Assembly (NCBI GenBank): GCA_019753175.1
Contig: JAIELK010000009.1
Coordinates: 1-50,310, forward strand
Source of the DNA: Hyphomonadaceae bacterium
GTDB lineage: Bacteria > Pseudomonadota > Alphaproteobacteria > Caulobacterales > Aquidulcibacteraceae
DNA: 50,310 bases
Direction of reading: 5' to 3'
Below the pieces are notes generated by a model. It worked only from the letters and a program-made list of their open reading frames with translations. It did not search any database and had not been told where the DNA came from. This document shows, one piece after another, positions 33,139-42,200 of this stretch (positions are counted from its first letter, which is position 1; every line of letters starts with the position of its first letter). Both the position numbers and the translations under genes were made by a program.

Positions 33139-34080
33139 ATGATGGGCCCGGCGCTGGTAGCAGATGGTTTGGTGAAGCGCTTCGGCGCCCGCGCGGCTGT
33201 GAAAGACATTTCTTTTCAAGTGCCGAAGGGGTCCATTTACGGGGTGCTCGGACCCAACGGCGCGGGCAAGTCCACCACTCTGCGCATGATCGTGGGGGTA
33301 CTGAGGCCCACGCAGGGGCGCATCGAACTCTTGGGCGGGCCCATCTCGCGCGAAACGCTGCGGCGCGTCGGCTACCTGCCAGAAGAGCGCGGCCTCTATC
33401 GCTCCATGAGCGCGCGCGGCGCAATCGCCTATCTGGCCCGGCTCAAGGGCACGCGCGCGGGGCAAGCGTTCAAGCGCGCCGACCAGCTCTTGAAGGATCA
33501 CGGCCTCGGGAAAGTGCGCGGCAAGCGGATCAAGACGCTGTCGAAGGGCATGGCGCAGAAGGTGCAGGTGTTGGGCGCGATTGCGCATGCGCCTGACTTC
33601 ATCATTTTCGATGAACCGTTTTCGGGTCTCGATCCCGTCAACCAGCGCGCGCTCGAAGAAACCATTCGTGCGCAAGCCGCTGCGGGCGCCACCGTCTTGT
33701 TCTCGACGCACGTGATGGAGCATGCCGAGCGCTTATGCGACCGCATCCTCTTGATCGCCCAAGGTGCACGTGCATTTGAAGGCACCGTCTCCGAAGCTCT
33801 GGCGCTCGCACCGAGCGCCGCACTCTTAGAGACGGAAGGCGGCTTCGACTTGGCGGCGGCGCTCACGCCGAAAGGCTTCAATGTCAGTTATGAGGGCGAA
33901 GAGCACGGCAACAAACGCTGGCGCGCGCGCTTGGAAAACGGAAAAGGCTCGCGCCAGCTCTTGCAAGCTTGTGTGGAAGCTGGTGCGCCGCTGTCCTTGT
34001 TCGAGCCGACCCGGGCCAGCCTACATGAAGCCTTCGTCGCCGTGGTCGGCGACAAGATGATGCCGAGCACGACGACCTAA
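33139..34080 (+). CDS. ABC transporter ATP-binding protein, NatA-like
   Basis: 313 residues; ATG 33139 or 33142 is preferred over the low-quality extension to 33007. Walker A GPNGAGKST (38-46), signature LSKGM (134-138) for LSGGQ, Walker B FIIFDEP (154-160) and H-loop FSTHVMEHAE. The C-terminal domain (about 225-313) is typical of drug/sodium export ATPases (DUF4162-like). It energises the permease encoded next, which starts at the last base of its stop (TAATG). Substrate cannot be told. Confidence 0.93.
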   Translation: MMGPALVADGLVKRFGARAAVKDISFQVPKGSIYGVLGPNGAGKSTTLRMIVGVLRPTQGRIELLGGPISRETLRRVGYLPEERGLYRSMSARGAIAYLARLKGTRAGQAFKRADQLLKDHGLGKVRGKRIKTLSKGMAQKVQVLGAIAHAPDFIIFDEPFSGLDPVNQRALEETIRAQAAAGATVLFSTHVMEHAERLCDRILLIAQGARAFEGTVSEALALAPSAALLETEGGFDLAAALTPKGFNVSYEGEEHGNKRWRARLENGKGSRQLLQACVEAGAPLSLFEPTRASLHEAFVAVVGDKMMPSTTT

Positions 34081-35522
34081 TGAGCGCGATCTATCTTATC
34101 GCAAGGCGCGAATACCTCGCTTATGTCGGCGCCTGGGGCTTCTGGGTGTCGCTGATCACTGCGCCGCTATTGCTTGCGGGACTGATCTTCGCCCCAGTGC
34201 TGCTGGCGCGCGCTGAGCCGCCGCGTGTTCTCGCGGTGCTCGCCGATCGCAGCGGCGATGCCGCCGACGTTACCGAGGCATTCGAACGGCAAGGGCGTGA
34301 AAGCGCGCGCAACGAGGTTCAAACCTACGTCGAGGCGGCGGCGCCCGAGCTGGCAAGCGAGGCGATTGCCGCGTTCGACGCAGCCGGCGATCGCGATGAC
34401 GCCGTGGCCGCGGCGCGCGCGTTCATTGCCGAGAAGGCGCCGCGGGCGCTGGCGGCGTTTCCTTCGCCGTCGCCGCGCTATTTGATCGCGGCGACGCCAT
34501 CGCCTTCCATCGAGGGCTTGAAGCCGTATCTGAATGGTGCGCGTTCGCTGCCGGATGGGCGCACGCTCTATGGCGCACTGCACATTCGCCGTGACGACGA
34601 TGGCGCGCCTCTGATCGATTATTGGAGCACCAATCTTCAGCACCTCGAGCCCACCGCCATTGCAACGCGAGCAATGCGCTTGGTGATGCAGCGTGAGACG
34701 CTCGCGCAGCAGGGGCTTCCGCCCGAGGAGGCGGACCGGCTCAATGCTTTGGAGCCGGCGGTGGCGCAGTTCGATCCCCGCCCGGGAGCGGCCACCGGCG
34801 CGGTCACGCTGCGCGAGAGAGCGCCGTTCTACGCCGCCGTGGCGCTCTCGTTCGTGCTTTGGAGCGTCGTCTTCTCGGTGGCCAATATGCTGCTCTCTGG
34901 CGTCATCGAAGAGAAGTCGAACAAAATTCTCGACACGCTTTTGACCAGCGTGTCTCCGCTGGAGCTTTTGCTCGGTAAGCTGTTCGGGGTTGCCGCGGTT
35001 AGCGCCACGCTGTTCCTGTTCTGGGGCGCGCTCGGCGGCGCGTTGTTCACGCAGGCGGCCGCCACCATGAGCGACTCTCTTGTCGGACAGATCGCGGCCG
35101 GCTTTGTCGAGCCGCATCTGTTGACTGCGTTCGGTGTCGGTTTTGTCGCTGGTTATTTGATGTATGGCGCGATCTTCCTGGCGCTCGGCTCGCTCTGCGA
35201 TTCGGCGCAGGAGGCGCAAACTCTGGTGGGGCCGGTTGCGATCGTCCTGTCGATGCCGATGTTGCTGATTGGGCCTGCGCTGGACAATCCCAACTCGCCG
35301 ATCATCGAGACCGCGTCGTGGGTGCCTCTGTTCACGCCGTTCTTGCTATTGATCCGCGCGCCCTCGGGATTGACCTGGACAGAGATCGCGGCGCAAGGGG
35401 CGCTCATGCTGGCGACCGTCGTTATTCTATTGCTGTTGGCGGCGCGCGTGTTTCGTGCGGGCGTCGTCCATCAAGTCAGCCTGACGCAATTGTTCGGCCG
35501 CAAGGCCGCCTCGCGGGACTGA
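34080..35522 (+). CDS. ABC-2 type permease, NatB-like
   Basis: 480 residues. One N-terminal helix (SLITAPLLLAGLIFAPVLLA), a large extracytoplasmic domain (about 45-250), then five or six helices (from 260 on: FYAAVALSFVLWSVVFSVANML, ... EEKSNKILDTLLTSVSPLELLLGKLFG ...). The sequence EEKSNKILDTLLTS is characteristic of the NatB/ABC-2 exporter family. Works with the ATPase upstream as an efflux pump. Stop is directly next to that of the convergent VOC gene. Confidence 0.92.
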   Translation: MSAIYLIARREYLAYVGAWGFWVSLITAPLLLAGLIFAPVLLARAEPPRVLAVLADRSGDAADVTEAFERQGRESARNEVQTYVEAAAPELASEAIAAFDAAGDRDDAVAAARAFIAEKAPRALAAFPSPSPRYLIAATPSPSIEGLKPYLNGARSLPDGRTLYGALHIRRDDDGAPLIDYWSTNLQHLEPTAIATRAMRLVMQRETLAQQGLPPEEADRLNALEPAVAQFDPRPGAATGAVTLRERAPFYAAVALSFVLWSVVFSVANMLLSGVIEEKSNKILDTLLTSVSPLELLLGKLFGVAAVSATLFLFWGALGGALFTQAAATMSDSLVGQIAAGFVEPHLLTAFGVGFVAGYLMYGAIFLALGSLCDSAQEAQTLVGPVAIVLSMPMLLIGPALDNPNSPIIETASWVPLFTPFLLLIRAPSGLTWTEIAAQGALMLATVVILLLLAARVFRAGVVHQVSLTQLFGRKAASRD

Positions 35523-35909
35523 TCAGACTTGAATCCAGCCCAGCAAGGCTAGGCCGTGACCCTCCGGGTCCTTGAACGCGCGCAGCACGAGTTCTCGCCC
35601 CGGCGCACGCTGTAGCGCGACACGCGGATGCAGGAATTGCGCGCCCGCCGCTTCCACGGTGCTCTCCGCGACGGCCCAAATGGTCGGTTCGAAATAGAGT
35701 ACGATGTCGCCGCCGATCTTCTCTTCTGGCGGCTTGGCGCCGATCATCAGGCGCACGCCGCCGCCGTCGAGAAACACCATGCCGTTGGTCTCGAACAACT
35801 TCGTGAGGCCGAGCGCGCGGTTATAGAAATCCGCTAGCCGTGCCGGGTCGCGACTGCCCAGCGCGATCTGGCGGACGCCGGTGACGATGGGCTCTGGGGG
35901 CGCGTTCAT
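35523..35909 (-). CDS. VOC family protein (glyoxalase/bleomycin-resistance fold)
   Basis: 128 residues from ATG 35909 (AGG seven bases upstream). Two beta-alpha-beta-beta-beta halves: GVRQIALGSRDPARLADFYNRALGL, MVFLDGGGVRLMIGA, DIVLYFEPTIWAVAEST and ELVLRAFKDPEGHGLALLGW. His, Glu and similar residues at strand ends (PEGHGLALL) could bind a divalent metal. Could be a glyoxalase, dioxygenase or binding protein; not resolvable. Confidence 0.85.
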   Translation of the reverse strand: MNAPPEPIVTGVRQIALGSRDPARLADFYNRALGLTKLFETNGMVFLDGGGVRLMIGAKPPEEKIGGDIVLYFEPTIWAVAESTVEAAGAQFLHPRVALQRAPGRELVLRAFKDPEGHGLALLGWIQV

Positions 35910-35960
35910 GGACGACCTCATGCGAACGATGATCGCCCAGCATAGCGCCCGGCGCGGCGT

Positions 35961-36629
35961 TTAGAAGCCGCTGAACTGCGCCGCTTGCGAGCGCCTCGCA
36001 TACTTCTCCGCGTACATCGCCTCATCCGCTCGGGCGATGGCCGTCTCGGGATCTTCGCTTACGGCGATCGTATGCACGCCGAAGGAGGCGCGCGCCCGAT
36101 GGATGACGCCCGCGTGTAGAATCGGGCTGGCGTTGATCTTTTCGTTCAACGAGGCGGCCTTGGCGCGCGCTTCCTCTGCGCCGGCGCGATTGAGGATAAC
36201 GCCAAACTCGTCGCCGCCCAGGCGGCCGACGACATCGGACTCGCGCACCGAATCCAGCAGCAGGCGGCCGACATGGGCCAGCACGGCGTCCCCTGCAGCG
36301 TGTCCGTAACCGTCGTTCAGCGCCTTGAAGCCGTCGAGGTCGATGTAGAGCACCGCGGCTGGCGTCTTGTAGCGCTCGACCTCGGACATGGTGCGGTGCA
36401 GCTCACGAAGGAACGCGCGGCGGTTGAGCACCGGCGCGAGTGCATCGCGGTCGGCGAGGGCGCGCGCCTCGATGAGCCGTTGTTCCAGCGCGTCGCGTTC
36501 GGCCGAAAGCTGGCGCAGCGCCCTGAGCCCCGCGGCGGAGACATCGCCCTTGCGGAGCCCCAACGATCGCAGCAGCTCAGTCGCCGCATGATCGGGTTTG
36601 GCCGAGCGGAACAGCATCGGTCCAGTCAT
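35961..36629 (-). CDS. GGDEF-domain diguanylate cyclase
   Basis: 222 residues from ATG 36629. An N-terminal helix (about 14-58) with heptad character ([30 protein letters not shown]) leads into a GGDEF domain with the intact active-site GGDEF (138-142), [16 protein letters not shown] for substrate and metal, and an I-site RxxD (Arg129-Asp132) for product inhibition. It would make cyclic di-GMP from two GTP. No sensor or membrane part is present; the short helix may dimerise it. Start uncertain: ATGs at 36692 and 36725 would overlap the purE promoter or start. Divergent from purE. Confidence 0.9.
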   Translation of the reverse strand: MTGPMLFRSAKPDHAATELLRSLGLRKGDVSAAGLRALRQLSAERDALEQRLIEARALADRDALAPVLNRRAFLRELHRTMSEVERYKTPAAVLYIDLDGFKALNDGYGHAAGDAVLAHVGRLLLDSVRESDVVGRLGGDEFGVILNRAGAEEARAKAASLNEKINASPILHAGVIHRARASFGVHTIAVSEDPETAIARADEAMYAEKYARRSQAAQFSGF

Positions 36630-36723
36630 CCGCCACAAGGGTAAAGACCGGCTTAACCAGCGAGAGGGCTGGACGCGCGGTGCGGCTTCCATTATCGGCC
36701 CGTTTTTTAGGAGCAGCCGAAAC

Positions 36724-37212
36724 ATGGCTACCCCCGCCCCGCCGGTGGGCCTGATCATGGGCTCAAAATCGGACTGGGAAACGATGAAGGCCGCCGCAGA
36801 GTGCCTGGATGCGCTTGGGCTGGCCTACGAAGCGAAAATCGTGTCCGCCCACCGGACCCCCCGGCGACTCTATGAGTACGCCACGAGCGCTCGCGGGCGC
36901 GGCGTGAAGGTGATCATTGCGGGCGCGGGCGGCGCGGCCCATCTGCCGGGGATGACGGCTTCGCTGACGCCGCTGCCGGTGCTCGGCGTGCCGGTGAAGA
37001 GCAAGGAGCTCAGGGGCGTCGATAGCCTTCTGTCGATCGTGCAGATGCCGAAGGGGGTGCCGGTGGGGACGCTGGCGATCGGGGAGGCGGGCGCGACCAA
37101 TGCGGCGATCCTCGCGGCCTCCATTCTGGCGCTCAACGACGAGACGCTGGCGGCCCGGCTCGACGCCTATCGCGCGGCGCAGACCGAAGCGGTGGCCGAA
37201 ACGCCGACATGA
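36724..37212 (+). CDS. purE: N5-carboxyaminoimidazole ribonucleotide mutase
   Basis: 162 residues. It converts N5-CAIR to CAIR in de novo purine synthesis. Seen: [80 protein letters not shown] and [14 protein letters not shown], typical of class I PurE. AGGAG lies ten bases before the ATG. Overlaps purK by 4 bp (ATGA), so purE and purK are coupled. Confidence 0.97.
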   Translation: MATPAPPVGLIMGSKSDWETMKAAAECLDALGLAYEAKIVSAHRTPRRLYEYATSARGRGVKVIIAGAGGAAHLPGMTASLTPLPVLGVPVKSKELRGVDSLLSIVQMPKGVPVGTLAIGEAGATNAAILAASILALNDETLAARLDAYRAAQTEAVAETPT

Positions 37213-38276
37213 ACCCGCTTTCCCCCGGCAGCACGATCGGCATCCTTGGCGGCGGCCAGCTTGGCCGCATGCTGTCGATGGCCGCCGCGCAGCTCGGGTT
37301 CGATGTTTGCATTTTCACCGACGAACCCGACAGTCCGGCGAGCCGGGTGTCAGCGAAGACCTTCGTCGCCAGCTATCAGGACGTCGCCGCGCTCACCGAC
37401 TTCGCCCGCCGCGTGCAGCGGGTCACCACCGAGTTCGAGAACGTTCCGGCCGAAACCGCCGAGGCGTTGATCGCCGCCGGCGTGCGTGTCGCGCCCAATC
37501 CGCATGCGCTTGCGATCGCGCAGGATCGCTTCGACGAAAAAAGCTTCTTTCGATCGCTCGGCATCGCGACGCCGCCGTTCGCCGCGGTGTCGTCGCAGGC
37601 TGAGCTCAACGCGGCGCTGGCCGAGATCGGCGCGCCGGCGATCCTGAAGACGCGTCGCCTCGGCTATGACGGGCGCGGCCAAATTCGCATCAAGGCGGCG
37701 GACGACACGCGCGGCGCCTACGACAAGCTCGGCGCGCCCGGCATCCTTGAGGGTTATTGCGCGTTTGAGCGTGAAATCTCCATCATTGCGGCTCGCGGCG
37801 CCGACGGCGGTCTCGCGTTCTACGATCCGTGCGAGAACGAACACGCCGGCGGCATCCTCAACCGCACGACTCTGCCGGCCCATATTTCAACTGGTGTCGC
37901 CGGGAAGGCGCGCGACGCTGCGCGCCGCGTGCTCGACGCGGTCGACTATGTCGGCGTGCTGACGCTCGAATTCTTCGTCATGGCCGATGGAGCGCTCATC
38001 GCCAATGAGATGGCGCCGCGCGTGCACAATTCCGGCCACTGGACCATCGAAGGCGCTGTCACCTCGCAGTTCGAACAGCACATCCGCGCAGTTGCGGGCT
38101 GGCCGCTGGGCGATACCGCGCGGCGCGGCGACATCGAGATGCTCAACTTGATCGGTGATGACGCCCACGATTGGCGGCGCATAGCCTCAGAGCCTGGCGC
38201 CCATCTGCATCTCTACGGCAAGCGCGACGCGCGCACCGGCCGCAAGATGGGGCACGTGACGCGGCTCCTCCTGTAG
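37209..38276 (+). CDS. purK: 5-(carboxyamino)imidazole ribonucleotide synthase
   Basis: 355 residues, ATP-grasp enzyme that makes N5-CAIR from AIR, bicarbonate and ATP, feeding PurE. Seen: [86 protein letters not shown] and the C-terminal [17 protein letters not shown] and [17 protein letters not shown]. The start overlaps purE. Confidence 0.97.
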   Translation: MNPLSPGSTIGILGGGQLGRMLSMAAAQLGFDVCIFTDEPDSPASRVSAKTFVASYQDVAALTDFARRVQRVTTEFENVPAETAEALIAAGVRVAPNPHALAIAQDRFDEKSFFRSLGIATPPFAAVSSQAELNAALAEIGAPAILKTRRLGYDGRGQIRIKAADDTRGAYDKLGAPGILEGYCAFEREISIIAARGADGGLAFYDPCENEHAGGILNRTTLPAHISTGVAGKARDAARRVLDAVDYVGVLTLEFFVMADGALIANEMAPRVHNSGHWTIEGAVTSQFEQHIRAVAGWPLGDTARRGDIEMLNLIGDDAHDWRRIASEPGAHLHLYGKRDARTGRKMGHVTRLLL

Positions 38277-38362
38277 CGAAGATACCGCCTTGATTGCTGA
38301 CGGCTGGCACTTGGCAAGTGTGGTCGTTGCGATAAAGATCGCGCACAACCGGAGGGTGGCGA

Positions 38363-39892
38363 ATGCACGCGCGTTTGTTAGCGGCCTTAGTTTTCGTTCT
38401 CGCTGTCGCTCTCGCCCACCCATCCTACGCCCAGGACGGCCGGTGGTGGCGGGTGGAGACGCAAAACTTCATAGTGTACGGCGATGTCAACGAACGGCAG
38501 GCGCGCGACGCCGCGCAGTCGCTGGAAGATTTCGATTTGGTTCTGCGCGCGCTGACCCGGCTTGAAACGCGGACCGTCGAGACAAAGCTGGAAGTGTTTT
38601 TGGTTCGCGGAATCCAGGGGCTTAGGCAGGTGAGCCCCAACCTCGGAGACAACGTCGCGGGCTTTTACGTTTCAGGCGGCGACTTGATCGCCGCGTTCTC
38701 CCGCTATGACCGCGACATTCGCGACCTCCGCAAGGCGATCTTGTTTCACGAGTACGCGCATCATTTCATGCTGCACTATTTCCCGAATGCCTACCCGCGC
38801 TGGTACATAGAGGGATGGGCCGAGTACCTGTCGACCGTGGAGATCCAAAACAGACGGGCCACGATCGGACGTCCATCCACCATGCAATCGAACTGGCTCA
38901 TTCACTCAGACGACTTCCCCATCCTGGACTTGCTCGCCCCGGAGCGCCTGGATCGACACGGCAACGACTTTGTGGCGCGTTTTTACGCCAACGCGTGGTT
39001 CGCCGCGAACTACATCTCCAACAACACAGAGCGTTTGCGCGGCCTTGAGCGCTATGTGGCGATGCTCGGCGAAGGCGGCGACCCCATCGACTCGTTCGAG
39101 CCTGCGTTCGGGATCACGCCAGAGCAGTTCAACGCGGAACTCAACGCATTTCGTGACGGACGGGCGCGCTTACTTCATGTTCAATTGCCCGAAGAACCCG
39201 CAAACATGACGGTCACGCGTTTGCCGCGCACGGCTGATGACTTGCTGCTGCCGCTGGCGCAGCTACGGGTGCGCTCCGGCCAAGTCAGCGAGGCCGATGC
39301 GGCAGCCATGACCCGCGCCGCCGAACCGCATCTGCATGAGCCCATGGCGCGGCTTGTCATGGCGCGGCTCGCCGTGCGTCAGAACAACTTTGCAGCCGCG
39401 CGTTCGCACATCGAGGCTTTGTTCGCCACTGATGAGAACCACGCTGAGGCGCGTTACCTGCTGGCTAGCATCATTCTGGAAGAGAGCGAGACCTTGCCCG
39501 ACGCACAGGCGCGGGCCGGATTGGCCGAGGCGCGCCGCCACCTGGTCCGTTCATTTCGGCGCGATCCAAACTATTTCCCCACGCTCTACCTCTATGCTTC
39601 GACATACGCGCGCGAGCCGGGGCCGATGCAGGAGGAACATCTGAACATTCTCTCGCGCGCGCTCGAACTGGCGCCGCAGTCTTACGGCATACGACTGCTT
39701 TATGCGGGCGAGTTGATCGGCGCTGAGCACTACGAAGAAGCGCAAGCCATACTCCGTCCCATCCTCTATGCGCCACACGGGGGGGAGCAGTCAGATTATG
39801 CGCGCTGGTTGTTCCAAGCGGCGCGATTGCGGCAACAGCCGATCGGCGACTGGCGCGGGAGCAGCGACGCCGCAAGCGCCGACGAACCCTGA
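38363..39892 (+). CDS. Exported zinc metallopeptidase-like DUF1570 protein with TPRs
   Basis: 509 residues; GGAGGGTGGCGA precedes the ATG. Signal peptide about 1-23 (ends SYAQ). HExxH is intact in FHEYAHHFM (129-133: HEYAH), followed at about 20 residues by YIEGWAEYLS, where a Glu would complete a gluzincin site. This order is that of DUF1570/M1-like peptidases. The C-terminal half (from about 290) is helical with TPR features (ARLVMARLAVRQNNFAAARSHIEALFATDENHAEARYLLAS in pieces). Exported peptidase plus TPR suggests a periplasmic protease or chaperone. Substrate unknown. Confidence 0.85.
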   Translation: MHARLLAALVFVLAVALAHPSYAQDGRWWRVETQNFIVYGDVNERQARDAAQSLEDFDLVLRALTRLETRTVETKLEVFLVRGIQGLRQVSPNLGDNVAGFYVSGGDLIAAFSRYDRDIRDLRKAILFHEYAHHFMLHYFPNAYPRWYIEGWAEYLSTVEIQNRRATIGRPSTMQSNWLIHSDDFPILDLLAPERLDRHGNDFVARFYANAWFAANYISNNTERLRGLERYVAMLGEGGDPIDSFEPAFGITPEQFNAELNAFRDGRARLLHVQLPEEPANMTVTRLPRTADDLLLPLAQLRVRSGQVSEADAAAMTRAAEPHLHEPMARLVMARLAVRQNNFAAARSHIEALFATDENHAEARYLLASIILEESETLPDAQARAGLAEARRHLVRSFRRDPNYFPTLYLYASTYAREPGPMQEEHLNILSRALELAPQSYGIRLLYAGELIGAEHYEEAQAILRPILYAPHGGEQSDYARWLFQAARLRQQPIGDWRGSSDAASADEP

Positions 39893-39899
39893 GGCTGAC

Positions 39900-40244
39900 C
39901 TAGCGCGGAAAGGCTTCGTCGCGCGCGGTGAATAGCCAGAACCCGGCGATATACAGAACCGGTGTGAAGAACATCAACGCGTTCACGATCGCTTGGGGCA
40001 CCCGCCGGAATTGCTCCATGAGCAGCGGACCGTCTTCGAAACCGCCGCCAATCGTGCTCACCACGGGAGTCGCGAGAACGATAAGCGCGATCAGGGAAAT
40101 CCAGAACGCCACCGCGGTCGCGACAATGGGGCTGGTGCGCTCGACATAATCGTCAGCGGGATGGTCTTCGAGGTGCCTCAGGCTCATCCAAATCGTCAGC
40201 GGCCAGAGCGCCGCATTGATAAACCGCAGCGGAGCAGCGCGCAT
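39900..40244 (-). CDS. Small integral membrane protein, three helices
   Basis: 114 residues from ATG 40244, preceded by AGGAGG; the longer frame to 40268 is rejected. Membrane segments about 7-21 (FINAALWPLTIWMSL), 43-63 (ATAVAFWISLIALIVLAT) and 88-108 (VNALMFFTPVLYIAGFWLF). No family recognised. It lies downstream of, and in the same direction as, the HTH operon, separated by about 110 bp that contain a 7-bp inverted repeat (40278-40284 / 40305-40311). Confidence 0.75.
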   Translation of the reverse strand: MRAAPLRFINAALWPLTIWMSLRHLEDHPADDYVERTSPIVATAVAFWISLIALIVLATPVVSTIGGGFEDGPLLMEQFRRVPQAIVNALMFFTPVLYIAGFWLFTARDEAFPR

Positions 40245-40352
40245 GGGCAGCCTCCTAGCTGTAAGCAATACAACAAGCTTTAGCGCAGCATCGGTCCTGA
40301 CGAAGCTAAAGAAACGTACAGCCTGCGCGAACTCTGAGAGGCTGCTGGAAGA

Positions 40353-40769
40353 TTAGCTGGCGACCTGCAGTTCCTTGAGCTTGGTAATCAGGCTAGGAAT
40401 GTGGCGGTGGCACTCGGCTCGAAACGTATCTACGTCACCGTGATTGTAGCATGCAAACATCAGGACGATTTCCTCGACCTTGGTCGGAGTAAAACGATAA
40501 AGATGTGATCTGCCATTGAGCAGCTTATCTTCATCATACGGGTTGACGCGATAGCTTTTTCGTTCGAGCGCGATGGTTTGCTTGATATTCGCAAAGTCCA
40601 GTTGTCGATTTGGGTCGCGGTACTTTGATGATGCGCGCTCAACGTCTACGCCTGACACATTGTCTGCAAAGTCAAGGACCGCGATATAGTCGACTTCATT
40701 GCCCTCTTTGACAATATCGTCCATCAACTCATGCAGCTCCTGCATGACCGCTCTCAGAGACTTTGTCAT
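40353..40769 (-). CDS. Unknown protein, last gene of an HTH operon
   Basis: 138 residues from ATG 40769 (GGGAGCGG upstream), overlapping the HTH gene by 4 bp. No named domain recognised. Helical N-terminus (LRAVMQELHELMDDIVKEGNEV), a middle part with polar, acidic and Arg-rich segments (ERASSKYRDPNRQLDFANI), and a C-terminal part with aromatic and Cys/His residues (LMFACYNHGDVDTFRAECHRHIPSLI). Base composition is visibly lower in GC than its neighbours and codon use differs, so the operon was probably acquired. Cytosolic; no signal or membrane segment. Confidence 0.75.
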   Translation of the reverse strand: MTKSLRAVMQELHELMDDIVKEGNEVDYIAVLDFADNVSGVDVERASSKYRDPNRQLDFANIKQTIALERKSYRVNPYDEDKLLNGRSHLYRFTPTKVEEIVLMFACYNHGDVDTFRAECHRHIPSLITKLKELQVAS

Positions 40770-41053
40770 TCCACGCCGCTCCCGATTTGAGCCACCGCAG
40801 CCATTTTTTCTCCAAGCAGCGATCTCGCGCCGCCACGGGCGGGCGGAGGTTCGTCCGTGATAATGATCTCGAGCATTCGCGGAAACTTCTCGGCCTTCGC
40901 CCAGCCTTGGAGGGTTCGAGGGCTGATGCCAATCCATTCACAGAAACGCTGCTGGGTCAGTTTCCTTTCCTCCAGGTAATCCCAAATATCCTTTGAACAG
41001 ACGCGTTTCGCTCTTTTGGCCAGAGGTCTGAGGGCTCTTCCGCGAGGGGTCAT
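40766..41053 (-). CDS. HTH DNA-binding protein, middle gene of the operon
   Basis: 95 residues; ATG 41053 is set by the ATGA overlap with the upstream gene. Basic N-terminus (RALRPLAKRAKRVCSKDIW), then a helix-turn-helix: YLEERKLTQQRFCEWIGISPRTLQGWAK, followed by a longer tail (EKFPRMLEIIITDEPPPARGG). The layout resembles Xre-type or transposition-linked regulators; it could bind an operator near the operon promoter. Between two genes of unknown function it is the likely regulator or antitoxin-like part. Confidence 0.8.
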   Translation of the reverse strand: MTPRGRALRPLAKRAKRVCSKDIWDYLEERKLTQQRFCEWIGISPRTLQGWAKAEKFPRMLEIIITDEPPPARGGARSLLGEKMAAVAQIGSGVE

Positions 41054-41262
41054 AGCGCCCATCCGTGCACAAAAAAAATGAAGCCTAGGCTCAACAACAA
41101 CTTGGCCAACTTGGAACCTAACTCGCGAAGCGCACCCGATGCTATCTCACGAGCGCCGCGCCATACCTCGAGAAGCCAGGTCGGTGATTTCAATCCGCGA
41201 CGCTTGCGCTCGATTACTTCGTCAAGTCGCTCTTGGCGCTTAATTGTGTCCCAAGGGATCAT
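41050..41262 (-). CDS. Small protein with hydrophobic C-terminal segment, first gene of the operon
   Basis: 70 residues from ATG 41262 (GGAGG seven bases upstream; the longer frame to 41280 has none). The N-terminal half is basic and acidic (TIKRQERLDEVIERKRRGLKS), the end is hydrophobic (LAKLLLSLGFIFFVHGWAL), like a tail-anchored peptide or a small toxin. It overlaps the HTH gene by 4 bp, so the three genes are translationally linked. No family recognised. Confidence 0.68.
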   Translation of the reverse strand: MIPWDTIKRQERLDEVIERKRRGLKSPTWLLEVWRGAREIASGALRELGSKLAKLLLSLGFIFFVHGWAL

Positions 41263-41313
41263 AAGCGATCCTCCGACCACCTCCCCCGCCGCGTCCTTAT
41301 TGATATCACAGTT

Positions 41314-41341
41314 ACTATGCGATTGCGCTTCGGCTATTCAA
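41314..41341 (-). promoter_or_regulatory. Candidate promoter of the HTH operon
   Basis: On the minus strand TTGAAT (plus 41336-41341) is followed after 16 bp by CATAGT (plus 41314-41319), matching -35 (5/6) and -10 (4/6). It lies about 50 bp before the ATG at 41262, in AT-rich DNA. Confidence 0.38.
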
Positions 41342-41356
41342 TTTTCTTACGAAAAA

Positions 41357-41373
41357 AATGCGCATTGCGCATT
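41357..41373 (-). terminator. Palindrome with T-run: COQ9 terminator or HTH operator
   Basis: AATGCGCA-T-TGCGCATT on plus. Read on minus it forms a 6-bp stem (AATGCG/CGCATT, loop CAATG) followed directly by a run of T, 18 bases after the COQ9 stop. That fits a short intrinsic terminator; its symmetry would also suit an operator. Confidence 0.45.
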
Positions 41374-41390
41374 TCTCGCGTGTGAATTTC

Positions 41391-42038
41391 TCACCGCCCG
41401 TAGCGGAGGCGCGCGGCGATGCCCACGGCGGTCTGCGCGGCTTCGCCGACGGGTTTGAACCGTGCCTTGAATTTCTCGAACTGCATCACGTTCTCGATGC
41501 GATCGTTGAGGAACGCCCAGGTGGCTTCGTGACCCTCGCTCCCGTCGCTGAACCAGAAGGCGTAGGTCGAGCCGAGCACGCCGGAGAGGATGGCGCGTTT
41601 GGAATAGTAATTGCCGTCGGTCGAGGTGTCGCCCAGGGCGCGCCAGATGTGGTCGGCAGTTCGCCACAGCAGCCTTGCAGCCTCTGGCGCGCGCAGCGGG
41701 TTGGCGAGGGCGCGGGTCATGGCGCGGGCGGCCTGCTTGTAGGGCGCCTGTGCTTCCAGCCGGACCTGAACCGCGGCCCGAACCCGATCGCGGTAGCGCA
41801 TGGCGGCCAAATCGAGGTCTGCTAGGCCCGCCAGCATGGCTCGGTCGGCGCGCTCGGCGAATGCGTCGAACAGGTCAAACGCGCCCTTGGGGCAGGCGAG
41901 CTGAGCTTCGCCCTCGGTCAGACCTGCGTCGGCGATGGCGGCGCGGAAGGCGGCATTGGTCCAGCCCTTCTCGGCTGCTTGCGGCGTGAAAGCGTCCAAG
42001 AGGCGGGCGCGGAAACGGGTGGAGGGCGCTTCGCTCAT
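41391..42038 (-). CDS. COQ9 family protein
   Basis: 215 residues from ATG 42038. A TetR-like helical fold that in COQ9 binds isoprenoid lipid and supports ubiquinone synthesis by presenting substrate to COQ7. Seen: RLLDAFTPQAAEKGWTNAAF, AQLACPKGAFDLFDAFAER, and the conserved C-terminal WRTADHIWRALGDTSTDGNYYSKRAILSGVLGSTYAFWFSD, FLNDRIENVMQFEKFKAR. The W.....DTS.D.N.YSKR segment is diagnostic. Its divergent neighbour is rpsU. Confidence 0.93.
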   Translation of the reverse strand: MSEAPSTRFRARLLDAFTPQAAEKGWTNAAFRAAIADAGLTEGEAQLACPKGAFDLFDAFAERADRAMLAGLADLDLAAMRYRDRVRAAVQVRLEAQAPYKQAARAMTRALANPLRAPEAARLLWRTADHIWRALGDTSTDGNYYSKRAILSGVLGSTYAFWFSDGSEGHEATWAFLNDRIENVMQFEKFKARFKPVGEAAQTAVGIAARLRYGR

Positions 42039-42200
42039 GGACCCCAAGGTAGGCGTGCATGATGGCGGCGTCGACCCATCCAGCATGGACAGAGCCGCGG
42101 CCTTTTGCTATGGGCCACGCCTTCTTGGATAGCGGATCGCGCGGGCGCCAATGGCGCTCTGCTCGGACGCGCGATCGACCTAAGCTTTGGGAGAAGGGTC

